From the NCBI RefSeq assembly GCF_019145475.1, contig NZ_JAHTKI010000021.1:62001-126000 (forward strand): a stretch of 64,000 bases of DNA, given 5' to 3'. The notes under the pieces are model-generated. The model ran no database searches. It was given only the letters and a program-made list of their open reading frames with translations, and was not told the origin of the DNA. Position 1 is the stretch's first letter, and the number at the start of each line of letters is the position of its first letter. This document shows positions 50,849 through 59,215 of this stretch, piece by piece. The stretch comes from Pseudomonas botevensis (GTDB lineage Bacteria; Pseudomonadota; Gammaproteobacteria; Pseudomonadales; Pseudomonadaceae). Both the position numbers and the translations under genes were made by a program.

Positions 50849-51394
50849 TCAATCGGAAATATCGGTGAGCGGAATATTACCGCCGGTCTTTTTCTCGCGA
50901 CGGTCCTGCATCCAGTCTTCCAGTTGGCTGGAAAACTCGGCCGGCGCCTTGCGCCCGACCTTTCTGGCAATGTCGAGAATGGTCTGTTGGGCCAGGGCGT
51001 CTTCCATGCGCTTTTGCGCCGTCATCATCGCGGCGTGAATCGAGCACGTACCCTCCAGCGCCCATTCTGGTGGCGAACCCTCGAACAGGGCGCAGCGACC
51101 GCGAATGTCCCGGCACTCGAAAATGTTCTTGCGGCCATCGATGGCGTTGACGATGTCGAGCAGGGTGATTTCATCCGCCGGGCGCGCCAGTGTGAAGCCG
51201 CCCTTTACCCCACCGGTGGACACCACCAGTTTGCCCTTGGCCAGTTTGGTGAAAATCTTCGCCAGGTAATCCAGCGGCACGCCTTGCAGCTCTGCGAGGT
51301 CGCGCACGCTGGCCTCGCGACTGTCGCCGCCGTTACCCACCAGAAAGGCCAGGCAATGGATGCCGTATTCGACGCCCGCACTGTAAAGCGACAT
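50849..51394 (-). CDS. Rrf2 family regulator with cysteine cluster
   Basis: A 181-residue winged-helix regulator of the Rrf2 family (IscR/NsrR/RirA relatives). The helix-turn-helix covers about residues 28-65 (VRDLAELQGVPLDYLAKIFT). The cysteines Cys94, Cys101 and Cys117 followed by His120 (IFECRDIRGRCALFEGS, EGTCSIH) resemble an iron-sulfur site, although the second gap (15 residues) is longer than in IscR or NsrR. Start MSLYSAGVEYG has GGAG upstream. It is divergent from a type II NADH dehydrogenase with a 325-bp gap, suggesting redox, NO or iron control of respiration. Confidence 0.88.
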   Translation of the reverse strand: MSLYSAGVEYGIHCLAFLVGNGGDSREASVRDLAELQGVPLDYLAKIFTKLAKGKLVVSTGGVKGGFTLARPADEITLLDIVNAIDGRKNIFECRDIRGRCALFEGSPPEWALEGTCSIHAAMMTAQKRMEDALAQQTILDIARKVGRKAPAEFSSQLEDWMQDRREKKTGGNIPLTDISD

Positions 51395-51719
51395 AGATAT
51401 CTCCGACTGTAATTGTCGCATATTTTAACAGGCTGAACGGGCTGCGGCAAATGCGCAATGAAGGAGGGTATAGCCGTCTCCGGCCAGTAATTACGGTGTT
51501 TTCTGAGCTTTTTGTCGACATGTCAAGCTTCCGAGCTATCGAAGTTTTCGATGCTAACTATCATGAAATCTGACTTGTTGAATTGAAAGGCGACCAATAA
51601 AGTCGCCGTTATCAGGTGAGCAGCGTTCCACGCTTTCTAGAATCGCAAGCGTGCCGGCTCCCGATGAACGTGAGTTCTCGAACCTCTTTCAATGACTTGG
51701 CCTTGGCCTGGAGACAACA
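51395..51719. other. Divergent control region between Rrf2 gene and NADH dehydrogenase
   Basis: A 325-bp gap. A small hairpin, GGCGAC (51589-51594) with GTCGCC (51602-51607), lies in the probable 5' leader of the dehydrogenase gene, and AT-rich patches (CATATTTTAACAGG near 51419; GTGTTTTCTGAGCTTTTTG near 51493) may contain promoters. There is no ORF of note. Confidence 0.45.
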
Positions 51720-52925
51720 ATGAAACAGCACATTCTGGTAATCGGCGCAGGTTTCGGTGGCATGTGGACGGCGTTGAGCGCCACGCGTCTGGTCGACATG
51801 CACAATCGCGACAACATCGAGGTCACCGTGCTGGCCCCGCAAGCCGAGCTGCGGGTGCGTCCACGCTTCTACGAGCCGAACGCTCATCAACTGGCGGCAC
51901 CGCTGGGCGATCTGTTTGCGGCGGTTGGCGTCAACTTCATCAAGGGCGCGGCCAAGACCATCGACGTCAATGCCAAAACCGTGGGCTACACCGATGCCGA
52001 CGGCGTTGGTCAGGTGTTCCACTTCGACAAACTGGTGCTGGCCTCCGGCAGTGGCCTGGCTCTGCCGGACACTCCCGGCGTGGCGCAACATGCGTTCGAC
52101 GTCGACCAGATCGAGGCGGCGATTCGCCTGGAAACCCACCTCAAATCGCTGATCGATCAGCCGCAAAGCCAGGCGCGCAACACCGTCGTGGTCGCCGGTG
52201 GCGGCTTCACCGGGATCGAAACCGCGACCGAGATGCCGGCGCGTCTGCGAGCGGTGCTGGGTGACGAGGCCGAGATTCAAGTCATCATCGTCGATCGCGG
52301 GCAGAAGGTCGGTGCTGCGATGGGCGAGGCGATCAGCGTGTCGATTGCCGAGGCGAGCGCCGAGCTGGGCGTCGAATGGCGACTGGGTGTGTCGGTGCTG
52401 TCGGTCGATGCAAACGGCGTCACGCTGTCGGACGGCCAGCGCATCGAAGCGAACACCGTGGTCTGGACCACCGGCGTGCGCGCCAGCTCGCTGACCGAGC
52501 AGATTCCCGCCGAGCGTGATCGTCAGGGCCGCCTGCACGTCGATGCGCACCTGAAAGTCATCGGCCAGGACGACATCTTCGCCACCGGCGATGTGGCTTA
52601 CGCGGCCAGCGACGATATCGGCAACTTTGCCCTGATGACCTGCCAGCATGCGATTTCCCTGGGGCGTCACGCCGGCAACAACGTCGCCGCGCAGATCCTG
52701 GGAGTCGACCCGACGCCGTACAGCCAGCCGAAATACGTGACCTGCCTGGACCTCGGCGCTTGGGGCGCGGTGTACACCGAGGGCTGGGATCGTCAGGTGA
52801 AACTGGTCAAGGAGGAGGGCAAGTCGCTCAAGACCCAGATCAACACCCAATGGATCTATCCACCTGCGGCTGACCGTGCGAGCGCCTTGGCCGCTGCCGA
52901 CCCGATGATTCCCGTCGTCGCGTAA
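51720..52925 (+). CDS. Type II NADH dehydrogenase (NDH-2) family
   Basis: A 401-residue FAD-dependent NADH:quinone oxidoreductase-like protein. The FAD motif HILVIGAGFGGMWTALSA opens the protein, the NAD motif VVVAGGGFTGIETATEM lies near residues 157-173, and the second FAD contact is DDIFATGDVAY near 285. It would pass electrons from NADH to quinone at the membrane face without pumping protons. It is shorter than typical Ndh and shows no clear C-terminal anchor. GGAGA precedes the start. The divergent Rrf2 gene is a likely regulator. Confidence 0.88.
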   Translation: MKQHILVIGAGFGGMWTALSATRLVDMHNRDNIEVTVLAPQAELRVRPRFYEPNAHQLAAPLGDLFAAVGVNFIKGAAKTIDVNAKTVGYTDADGVGQVFHFDKLVLASGSGLALPDTPGVAQHAFDVDQIEAAIRLETHLKSLIDQPQSQARNTVVVAGGGFTGIETATEMPARLRAVLGDEAEIQVIIVDRGQKVGAAMGEAISVSIAEASAELGVEWRLGVSVLSVDANGVTLSDGQRIEANTVVWTTGVRASSLTEQIPAERDRQGRLHVDAHLKVIGQDDIFATGDVAYAASDDIGNFALMTCQHAISLGRHAGNNVAAQILGVDPTPYSQPKYVTCLDLGAWGAVYTEGWDRQVKLVKEEGKSLKTQINTQWIYPPAADRASALAAADPMIPVVA

Positions 52926-52942
52926 TCAACGACGTTGCAATG

Positions 52943-52970
52943 ATCCCGCTCCCTGAGCGGGATTTTTTTT
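52943..52970 (+). terminator. Rho-independent terminator of the NADH dehydrogenase gene
   Basis: ATCCCGCTC pairs with GAGCGGGAT around CCT and is followed by T8. It lies 17 bp after the stop. Confidence 0.92.
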
Positions 52971-53097
52971 GCCCCTTCAGAGGCTATGACTAAAAGTCAT
53001 TGCCCCATGATTTTTAATGGTTACAGCCCGCCCGAATCGCGGTGTTAAAAAATCGCAAACACAGCTCATCAATAACAACCAGAGAGCGTTTGCAGCC

Positions 53098-53166
53098 ATG
53101 TCCCCTTTCTCCCGCCGCACCTCCCCACGTCCGTTATTGACCGCGCCGGCCCCTCGGCCCGCGTGA
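53098..53166 (+). CDS. Possible 22-codon proline/arginine-rich leader ORF
   Basis: ATG 53098 opens a short frame (MSPFSRRTSPRPLLTAPAPR plus PA) ending in TGA 49 bases before the fae-like gene. Six prolines and four arginines in 22 codons are unusual and the frame keeps the local high GC. The ribosome site (AGAGAGCG, 9-12 bases away) is weak. It could be a regulatory leader or chance. Confidence 0.4.
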   Translation: MSPFSRRTSPRPLLTAPAPRPA

Positions 53167-53214
53167 GTTGCCGAACACCCAAACATCCCTCTGCATCGCA
53201 AAGAGTAATGACTG

Positions 53215-53727
53215 ATGAAAGAACTCGACCTGTACATCGGTGAAGGTTTCGAAGGCCCGGGCGTGAACGCCGCGCACATCAACATCCTGATCGGCCCGCG
53301 CAACGGTCCGGCAGGGCAGGCGTTCGCCAACAGCCTGGCCTCGCCGAGCCAGGGCCATTGCCCGTTCATGGTGATTGCCCAGCCGAACATTCCGGTCAAG
53401 CCGATGACCTTGTACGTGAACAAGGCTGCGATCAGCAGCGATCTGCACGGCAACGCCACCTGGGGCGCGTCCCAGGCCGGTATCGCCAAGGCAGTGCTCG
53501 AAGCGCTGCTCGACGGCACCCTGCCGCCGGAAGCCGAAGACGAGTGGGCCATCGTCACCGCCAACTGGGTCAACCCGGGCTGCGACGACCTCGATGCGGT
53601 GTACCTGAACAACTACAACGCCTGCCGCACCGCGATTCGCGCGGCCCTGACCGGCAAGCCGGAAACCGCGCAACTGAAAGACGTTGTCGCGCACATCAGC
53701 AACCCTTTCTACACGCCAAAAGCCTGA
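53215..53727 (+). CDS. Formaldehyde-activating enzyme (Fae) homologue
   Basis: A 170-residue protein of the Fae family, whose characterised members condense formaldehyde with tetrahydromethanopterin. The active-site histidine segment GVNAAHINILIGPRNGPAGQ (His21, His17 in Methylorubrum Fae) and the core FMVIAQPNIPVKPMTLYVNK are well conserved. The preceding site is AAGAG. It is the first gene of an operon with an aldo/keto reductase, an aldehyde dehydrogenase and a transporter. No tetrahydromethanopterin pathway gene is in the window and pseudomonads generally lack it, so the true substrate or cofactor is unclear; a role in binding a toxic aldehyde is one possibility. Confidence 0.88.
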   Translation: MKELDLYIGEGFEGPGVNAAHINILIGPRNGPAGQAFANSLASPSQGHCPFMVIAQPNIPVKPMTLYVNKAAISSDLHGNATWGASQAGIAKAVLEALLDGTLPPEAEDEWAIVTANWVNPGCDDLDAVYLNNYNACRTAIRAALTGKPETAQLKDVVAHISNPFYTPKA

Positions 53728-53737
53728 GGTCCGCGCC

Positions 53738-54772
53738 ATGCAATACATTCGTTTGGGCAACTCCGGCCTGCAAGTTTCCCGCCTGTGCCTGGGCACCATG
53801 AACATGGGCACCCCGGACTGGAAACCGTGGATCTTCAATGAAAAACAAAGCGAGCCGATCGTGGCCCACGCCCTGGACAACGGCGTGAATTTCATCGACC
53901 TGGCGGACTTCTATTCCGCCGGCGTCGGCGAGGAAGTGGTGGGGCGCATCGTCAAGCGCCTGGCCCGTCGCGACGATCTGGTGATCACCACCAAGGTCGG
54001 CTACGGCACCCGCAGTGGCATCAACGCCAGCGGTCATTCGCGCAAGCACATCATGGACAGCATCGATGCTTCGCTGAAGCGTCTGGACATGGATTATGTC
54101 GACGTGTTCATGCTGCATTACTTCGACGTGAACACCCCGGTCGAAGAAACCATGGCCGCACTGAACGACATCGTGCGTTCCGGCAAGGCCCGTTACATCG
54201 GCGTCTCGACCATGCTCACCGGGCAGCTCGCCAAAATCCTCATGGCCTGCGAGCGCAACGGCTGGGTCAAGCCGATCAACATGCAGCTGCAACTGAACTG
54301 CGCCTACCGCGAAGAAGAGCGCGAGATGATTCCGTTCTGCCGCGATCAGGGCATCGGTGTGTCGGTGTTCAGCCCGCTGGCCCGTGGTTTGCTGACCGGT
54401 GACGTGCAGTCGACCCGCAACCAGACCGACTTCTTCACCCAGCAGATGTACAGCGACGAAGCCTCGTTCGAAATCGCCCATTCGGTGCAGCGTGTGGCCC
54501 GTGCCCGTGGCGTGTCGAACGCGCAGATCGCTCAGGCCTGGGTGGCCAATCATCCGGGCGTGGATTGCATGCTGGTCGGCGCCGACACCACCGCGCAATT
54601 CGACAGCGCGCTGGCGGCCCTGGAGACCCGACTGGACGCTGAAGAACTGCATGAGCTGGAGCGCAACTACACGCCGTGCGACGTGATCAACGATTACACC
54701 GCCGGCAAACGCATCCTGCGCAACGCCCGTCCCGGCCTTGAGCGTTTCACTCTGCAAGGGGCGGTGGCATGA
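53738..54772 (+). CDS. Aldo/keto reductase
   Basis: A 344-residue (alpha/beta)8 NAD(P)H-dependent carbonyl reductase. The catalytic tetrad is visible: Asp and Tyr in NFIDLADFYSAGVGEEVVG, Lys in LVITTKVGYGT, His in FMLHYFDVNTPVEETM. The cofactor-binding C-terminal part includes ISVFSPLARGLL-like GVSVFSPLARGLLTGD and VANHPGVDCMLVGADT. It starts 10 bases after the fae-like stop and overlaps the aldehyde dehydrogenase by four bases, so all belong to one operon. It would reduce an aldehyde or ketone, or act in reverse on an alcohol. Confidence 0.92.
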   Translation: MQYIRLGNSGLQVSRLCLGTMNMGTPDWKPWIFNEKQSEPIVAHALDNGVNFIDLADFYSAGVGEEVVGRIVKRLARRDDLVITTKVGYGTRSGINASGHSRKHIMDSIDASLKRLDMDYVDVFMLHYFDVNTPVEETMAALNDIVRSGKARYIGVSTMLTGQLAKILMACERNGWVKPINMQLQLNCAYREEEREMIPFCRDQGIGVSVFSPLARGLLTGDVQSTRNQTDFFTQQMYSDEASFEIAHSVQRVARARGVSNAQIAQAWVANHPGVDCMLVGADTTAQFDSALAALETRLDAEELHELERNYTPCDVINDYTAGKRILRNARPGLERFTLQGAVA

Positions 54773-56202
54773 GCGCGTTGATTCGTCACGGCAACTTCAT
54801 TGACGGTCAGTGGGGGCAGGGCGGCGCGACCTATGCGGTGCGCAACCCGGCCAACGGCGAACTGATTACCGACGTGCAAAAGGCTGGCGCTGAAGAGACT
54901 GACCTGGCCATCGAGGCGGCCAACCGGGCCTTGCCGGCCTGGCGCAAACTTACCGCCAAGGAACGCAGCCAGCGCCTGAAGCGCTGGAGCGAGCTGATGC
55001 TCGCCAACCAGAAGGATCTGGCGACCCTGCTCAGTCGCGAACAGGGTAAACCGCTCGCCGAGGCCATGGGCGAAGTGGTTTACGCGGCGAGTTTTCTCGA
55101 GTGGTTCGGTGAGGAAGCCAAGCGTGCCTACGGCGATGTCATTCCGAGCCACAAGGCGGATGCGCGGATCATCGTGACCAAGGAAGCCATCGGCGTGGTC
55201 GCGGCGATCACTCCTTGGAACTTCCCGCTGGCGATGGTCACCCGCAAGGTCGGACCGGCGCTGGCGGCGGGTTGCACGATGATTCTCAAACCGTCGGAAG
55301 AAACGCCGCTGTCGGCTTTCGCCCTCGCGGTGCTGGCTGAGCAGGCCGGCATTCCGGCCGGCGTGTTCAACATCGTTTCCGGCGATGCCGTGGCGATTGG
55401 CGGCGCGCTGCAGGCTTCCAGCGTGGTGCGCAAACTGTCGTTCACCGGCTCCACCCGCACCGGCAAATTGCTGATGCGCCAAGCTGCCGACACTTTGAAA
55501 AAAGTCTCGCTGGAACTGGGTGGCAACGCGCCGTTCATTGTCTTCGACGATGCCGATCTGGATGCCGCCGTCAAAGGCGCGATGGCTTCCAAATTCCGCA
55601 ACACCGGGCAGACCTGTGTGTGCGTCAACCGCTTCTTCATTCAGGACGGCGTCTACGAAGCCTTCACCGGCAAGCTCGCCGAAGCCGTGGCGGCCATGCG
55701 CGTCGGCCATGCGCTGGAAGGTGAAACCGAGCAAGGTCCGCTGATCAACAACGCGGCACTGGCCAAGGTGGAAAGTCATGTCAGCGATGCGTTGGAAAAA
55801 GGCGCCACGCTGCTTTGCGGTGGTCGTCGACATGCACTGGGTGGCACGTTCTACGAGCCGACCATCCTCACCGAAGTCAACGGCGACATGCTGATTGCCC
55901 AGGACGAAACCTTCGGCCCGGTGGCCGCCTGTTTCCGCTTCAGGGACGAAGCCGAAGTGCTGGCGCGGGCCAACGACACACCGTTCGGTCTGTCGGCGTA
56001 CTTCTACAGCCGCGACATCGGCCGGGTCTGGCGCATGGCCGAAGGGCTGGAAGCGGGCATGGTCGGGATCAACGAAGGGATCATCTCCACCGAAGTCGCG
56101 CCATTCGGTGGGATCAAGGAATCGGGCCTGGGACGCGAAGGTTCGAAGTACGGTCTGGATGACTATCTGGAGATCAAATACCTGTTGATGGGTGGCCTCT
56201 AG
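54769..56202 (+). CDS. NAD(P)-dependent aldehyde dehydrogenase (succinate-semialdehyde dehydrogenase-like)
   Basis: A 477-residue aldehyde dehydrogenase of the GabD branch. Asn151 in ITPWNFPLAM, Glu249 in KVSLELGGNAPFIVF and the nucleophile Cys283 in NTGQTCVCVNR are present; a second cysteine two residues on (TCVC) resembles the redox switch pair of SSADH. Length is normal. Start overlaps the aldo/keto reductase stop (ATGA). Within the operon it would oxidise the aldehyde product to an acid. The exact aldehyde is unknown. Confidence 0.93.
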   Translation: MSALIRHGNFIDGQWGQGGATYAVRNPANGELITDVQKAGAEETDLAIEAANRALPAWRKLTAKERSQRLKRWSELMLANQKDLATLLSREQGKPLAEAMGEVVYAASFLEWFGEEAKRAYGDVIPSHKADARIIVTKEAIGVVAAITPWNFPLAMVTRKVGPALAAGCTMILKPSEETPLSAFALAVLAEQAGIPAGVFNIVSGDAVAIGGALQASSVVRKLSFTGSTRTGKLLMRQAADTLKKVSLELGGNAPFIVFDDADLDAAVKGAMASKFRNTGQTCVCVNRFFIQDGVYEAFTGKLAEAVAAMRVGHALEGETEQGPLINNAALAKVESHVSDALEKGATLLCGGRRHALGGTFYEPTILTEVNGDMLIAQDETFGPVAACFRFRDEAEVLARANDTPFGLSAYFYSRDIGRVWRMAEGLEAGMVGINEGIISTEVAPFGGIKESGLGREGSKYGLDDYLEIKYLLMGGL

Positions 56203-56214
56203 ATTCACCTCGGC

Positions 56215-56242
56215 CTTGCGGGAGCAGGCTGGCTCCCGCAAG
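56215..56242. repeat. REP-like hairpin inside the operon
   Basis: CTTGCGGGAGC (56215-56225) pairs perfectly with GCTCCCGCAAG (56232-56242). It lies between the aldehyde dehydrogenase stop and the transporter gene and may reduce read-through or stabilise the upstream mRNA. Confidence 0.75.
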
Positions 56243-56293
56243 ACCAACGCAAGCGCTCCGTTTCTCCGTCAATAACAACAATTGGAGACGAAC

Positions 56294-57658
56294 ATGTCCG
56301 CTAAACCCGTAAAAATCGATGACCTGCCCATCGGGCGATTCCACCTCAAGATCGCCGGCCTGACCTTCGGCGCGCACTTCACCGACGGCTACATCCTTGG
56401 CCTGATCGGCATCGCGTTCACCTTGCTCAGTCCGCAGATGCAACTGGATGCCTTCTGGCAAGGCTTGATCGGCGCCTCGGCGCTGATCGGGCTGTTTCTC
56501 GGCAGTCTGTTTTTCGGCTGGATCTCGGACAAGGTCGGCCGGCAGAAAATCTTCCTGGTCAGTTTTGTGCTGATCACCCTGGCTTCGGTCATGCAGTTCT
56601 ACGTCGAAACCGCCATGAGCCTGTTCCTCTGTCGGGTGCTGATCGGCATCGGGTTGGGCGGCGACTTCAGCGTCGGCCACGCGATGCTCGCCGAGTTCGC
56701 GCCGAAGAAACATCGCGGCGTGCTGCTCGGCTCGTTCAGCGTGATCTGGACGTTCGGTTACGTGGCCGCGACCTTCGTCGGGACTGCCATGCTCAGCCTT
56801 GGCGACGATGCCTGGCGCTGGATGCTGGCCTCGTCGGCGATCCCGGCGGCGTTGATTTTGATTGCGCGTATCGGCACTCCGGAATCGCCGCGCTGGCTGG
56901 TCAATCAGGGTCGTGTTGCCGAAGCGCGGGCGATCGTCAAAAAACACCTGGGCGCCAATGTCGAACTCGACGAAAGCCAGTCCACTGAAACCCGCTCCGG
57001 CTACGCCGTGCTGTTCAGTCGTGAGTACCGCAAGCGCACGGCGTTCAACTGCCTGTTCTTCGTTTGCATCGTCATGCCGTACTTCGCCATCTACACCTTC
57101 CTGCCGTCGATCCTGCAGAAGATGGGCCTGGCCGAAGGTTTCGGCACCGAGTTGATGCTGAACATGCTGCTGATCCTCGGCGCGCTGATCGGCATCTGGT
57201 GCACGATCAAGTTCACTCGACGCGGGTTCCTGATCAACTCGTTCATCATCCTCGCGGTGGCGCTGTTTCTGCTGGCGGTACTGCCGAGCAGTGCGGCGTG
57301 GCTGATGGTGCTGGTGTTCGGGGTGTTCACGCTGGTGTTGTCGGCGGTGAGCAATCTGGTCGGGGTGTTCCCGGCTGAGAGCTTCCCCACCGAAGTGCGC
57401 GCCAGTGGTATTGGTCTGGCGACGGCGGTGAGTCGTCTGGGTTCGGCGGTGAGCACGTTCCTGCTGCCGGTGAGTGTGGCGGGGATCGGTCTGAGTCCGA
57501 CCATGGGAATTCTGGCGGCGATCCTGGCGATTGGCGCGCTGCTGTCGTGGGCGTGGGCGCCGGAGACCAAGTCGCTGACGTTGAGCCAGGCGTGCAAGGC
57601 GCAGAGTCCGGTGGAGGGGAGTGGGGTAGTGGCTGCGAAAGTCGCTACATCTGTTTAG
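56294..57658 (+). CDS. MFS transporter
   Basis: A 454-residue 12-helix transporter of the sugar/metabolite porter type. Signatures are GWISDKVGRQKIF (after helix 2), the helix 4 motif CRVLIGIGLGGDFSVGHAML and PESPRWLVNQGR at the start of the central loop. GGAGACGAAC precedes ATG 56294. It is last in the fae-like/reductase/dehydrogenase operon, 91 bp after the dehydrogenase, and probably imports the substrate of that pathway. Confidence 0.9.
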   Translation: MSAKPVKIDDLPIGRFHLKIAGLTFGAHFTDGYILGLIGIAFTLLSPQMQLDAFWQGLIGASALIGLFLGSLFFGWISDKVGRQKIFLVSFVLITLASVMQFYVETAMSLFLCRVLIGIGLGGDFSVGHAMLAEFAPKKHRGVLLGSFSVIWTFGYVAATFVGTAMLSLGDDAWRWMLASSAIPAALILIARIGTPESPRWLVNQGRVAEARAIVKKHLGANVELDESQSTETRSGYAVLFSREYRKRTAFNCLFFVCIVMPYFAIYTFLPSILQKMGLAEGFGTELMLNMLLILGALIGIWCTIKFTRRGFLINSFIILAVALFLLAVLPSSAAWLMVLVFGVFTLVLSAVSNLVGVFPAESFPTEVRASGIGLATAVSRLGSAVSTFLLPVSVAGIGLSPTMGILAAILAIGALLSWAWAPETKSLTLSQACKAQSPVEGSGVVAAKVATSV

Positions 57659-57741
57659 CGGTTATTGATGTGTTGTGCTGGCCGGCTCCTCACTCCAGTC
57701 CTGCCGAAACGCCGGGCCGCCCGGAGGGAGCCGTCCCCCGA

Positions 57742-58383
57742 TCAATCCCCTCTCCCGCCGGGAGAGGGCTGCTTCGGCACTCGCCACAAGTACCACGCCG
57801 CCACTGTCCGGTACGGACTCCAGTCCAATCCAATCTCGATCATCTGTCTGCGCGTCGGCTGTACCTCCAGCCCTTTGAGGCGCCGATAGCCTTCGCGTAC
57901 ACCAAAATCATCCGCCGGCAGGATGTCCCCGCGTTCCAGGCTGTAGATCAGCAACATCTCCACCGTCCAGCGCCCGACCCCGCGCAGGCTGATCAGCCGC
58001 TCGATCAGCGCCTCATCGTCCATCGCCAGCGCCGTGGCGTAGTCCGGCACCACGCCATCCAGCGTTGCTTGGGCAATCCCCTGAATCGTCGCGATTTTCC
58101 CCGCCGAAAACCCGCAACCGCGCAGCCGCTCGAAATCCGTCGCCAGAATCTGCTCGGGGCGTGGAAAGGTCTGTCCGGCAAACAACCCCACCAGTCGTCC
58201 CACAATCGCATCGCCGGCCTTGGCGTGCAGTTGCTGATAGGCGATCGCCCGCACCAGCGACTCGTAAGGATCCCGCGCCGGGTGCGGCTGGTGCAGGCAA
58301 GGGCCGACGGCAGCGATGTGGTGCTGCCAGTCGGCGTCGAGGGCGGCGAGGAAAGCGCTCGCCGCTTCATATGGATCGGTCAT
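57742..58383 (-). CDS. DNA-3-methyladenine glycosylase II (AlkA-like)
   Basis: A 213-residue HhH-GPD glycosylase that removes alkylated bases. The helix-hairpin-helix and catalytic region reads LISLRGVGRWTVEMLLIYSL then ERGDILPADDFGVREGYRRL (catalytic Asp in the ADDFG segment). It lacks the N-terminal domain of E. coli AlkA, as do many bacterial short forms. The last eight residues (PSPGGRGD) are encoded by a dispersed hairpin repeat that also supplies the stop codon. It is third in the ada - PEP-mutase-like - alkA unit (three bases from the middle gene). Confidence 0.9.
   Translation of the reverse strand: MTDPYEAASAFLAALDADWQHHIAAVGPCLHQPHPARDPYESLVRAIAYQQLHAKAGDAIVGRLVGLFAGQTFPRPEQILATDFERLRGCGFSAGKIATIQGIAQATLDGVVPDYATALAMDDEALIERLISLRGVGRWTVEMLLIYSLERGDILPADDFGVREGYRRLKGLEVQPTRRQMIEIGLDWSPYRTVAAWYLWRVPKQPSPGGRGD
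57748..57768. repeat. CCCTCTCCC hairpin repeat overlapping the alkA 3' end
   Basis: CCCTCTCCC and GGGAGAGGG around GCC match the hairpins at 4949 and 33924. Unlike those, this copy lies inside a coding region and forms the end of the AlkA-like protein. Confidence 0.75.
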
Positions 58384-58386
58384 GGC

Positions 58387-59184
58387 CTATTTCAGCAAAC
58401 CGTTGACTTCGCCATAGGTCAGCGCCTTCAGATCGCGGCTGTCGAGTTGGCCGTTGGCGAGGAAGCTCTTCACCAGCGAACCCATCGCGCCATAGAGAAA
58501 CTCGGCGATCCCGGAGCCGGCGCTCAAGCGGCGCACGCCCAGGGCCTTGAGTTCTTCGGGGGAGGGCAGGCCCGCGAAGCCGAGAACGTTGACCGGCAGC
58601 TTCGTGCCTTTGCAGATGGCTGCGATCTCGTAGGCCGAGGTGACACCCGCGGCGAACAGCCCGTCGGTTCCGGCCGCCTGATACAACGCGGCCCGGCGCA
58701 GGGTTTCGGCGACGCGATCCTCGGCAGGCACCAGGCCGCGCAGATACACATCGGTGCGGGCGTTGATGAACAGCTTCACAGCGTGTTTCGCCGCCACTTG
58801 CCGGGCCACTTCGATCTTGCGTGCCAGCAGTTCCGGCGCGCCGTTGCCGTCCTCGATGTTGATCCCGACCGCACCAGCGGCCAGCACCGCGTCGACCACT
58901 TCGGCGACCCGGCCGAGGTCATCGGAGTAACCGGCCTCGATGTCCACGCTCAGCGGCACCTTGATCACCCGGGCGATGGATTCCACGGTACTGATCAGGC
59001 GTTCAAGGGGCAGGGTGTTGCCGTCCGGGTAACCGTGGACCCAGGCCACGGCGGCGCTGCTGGTGGCGACGGCCTTGCCGCCCAGATGTTCGACCAGTCG
59101 CGCGCCGGTGGCGTCGGCGACGTTGGTCAGGATCAGCAAGTCTTGTTGATGCAACTGGTGAAACTGTGTGTCGAGCGCGCTCAT
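58387..59184 (-). CDS. Isocitrate lyase/PEP mutase superfamily protein
   Basis: A 265-residue TIM-barrel enzyme of the ICL/PEPM superfamily: LILTNVADATGARLVEHLGG, the metal-binding SVDIEAGYSDDLG and GINIEDGNG, then INARTDVYLRGLVPAEDRVA. The active-site loop KKCGH of isocitrate/methylisocitrate lyases is absent, so the reaction is probably another carbon-carbon or carbon-phosphorus lyase or an oxaloacetate-type activity. It lies between ada and alkA in the same direction with short gaps (31 and 3 bases), implying cotranscription with DNA repair genes. Confidence 0.88.
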   Translation of the reverse strand: MSALDTQFHQLHQQDLLILTNVADATGARLVEHLGGKAVATSSAAVAWVHGYPDGNTLPLERLISTVESIARVIKVPLSVDIEAGYSDDLGRVAEVVDAVLAAGAVGINIEDGNGAPELLARKIEVARQVAAKHAVKLFINARTDVYLRGLVPAEDRVAETLRRAALYQAAGTDGLFAAGVTSAYEIAAICKGTKLPVNVLGFAGLPSPEELKALGVRRLSAGSGIAEFLYGAMGSLVKSFLANGQLDSRDLKALTYGEVNGLLK

Positions 59185-59215
59185 CGAAATCCCTTCTTGT
59201 CAGTGGTCCAGATCG

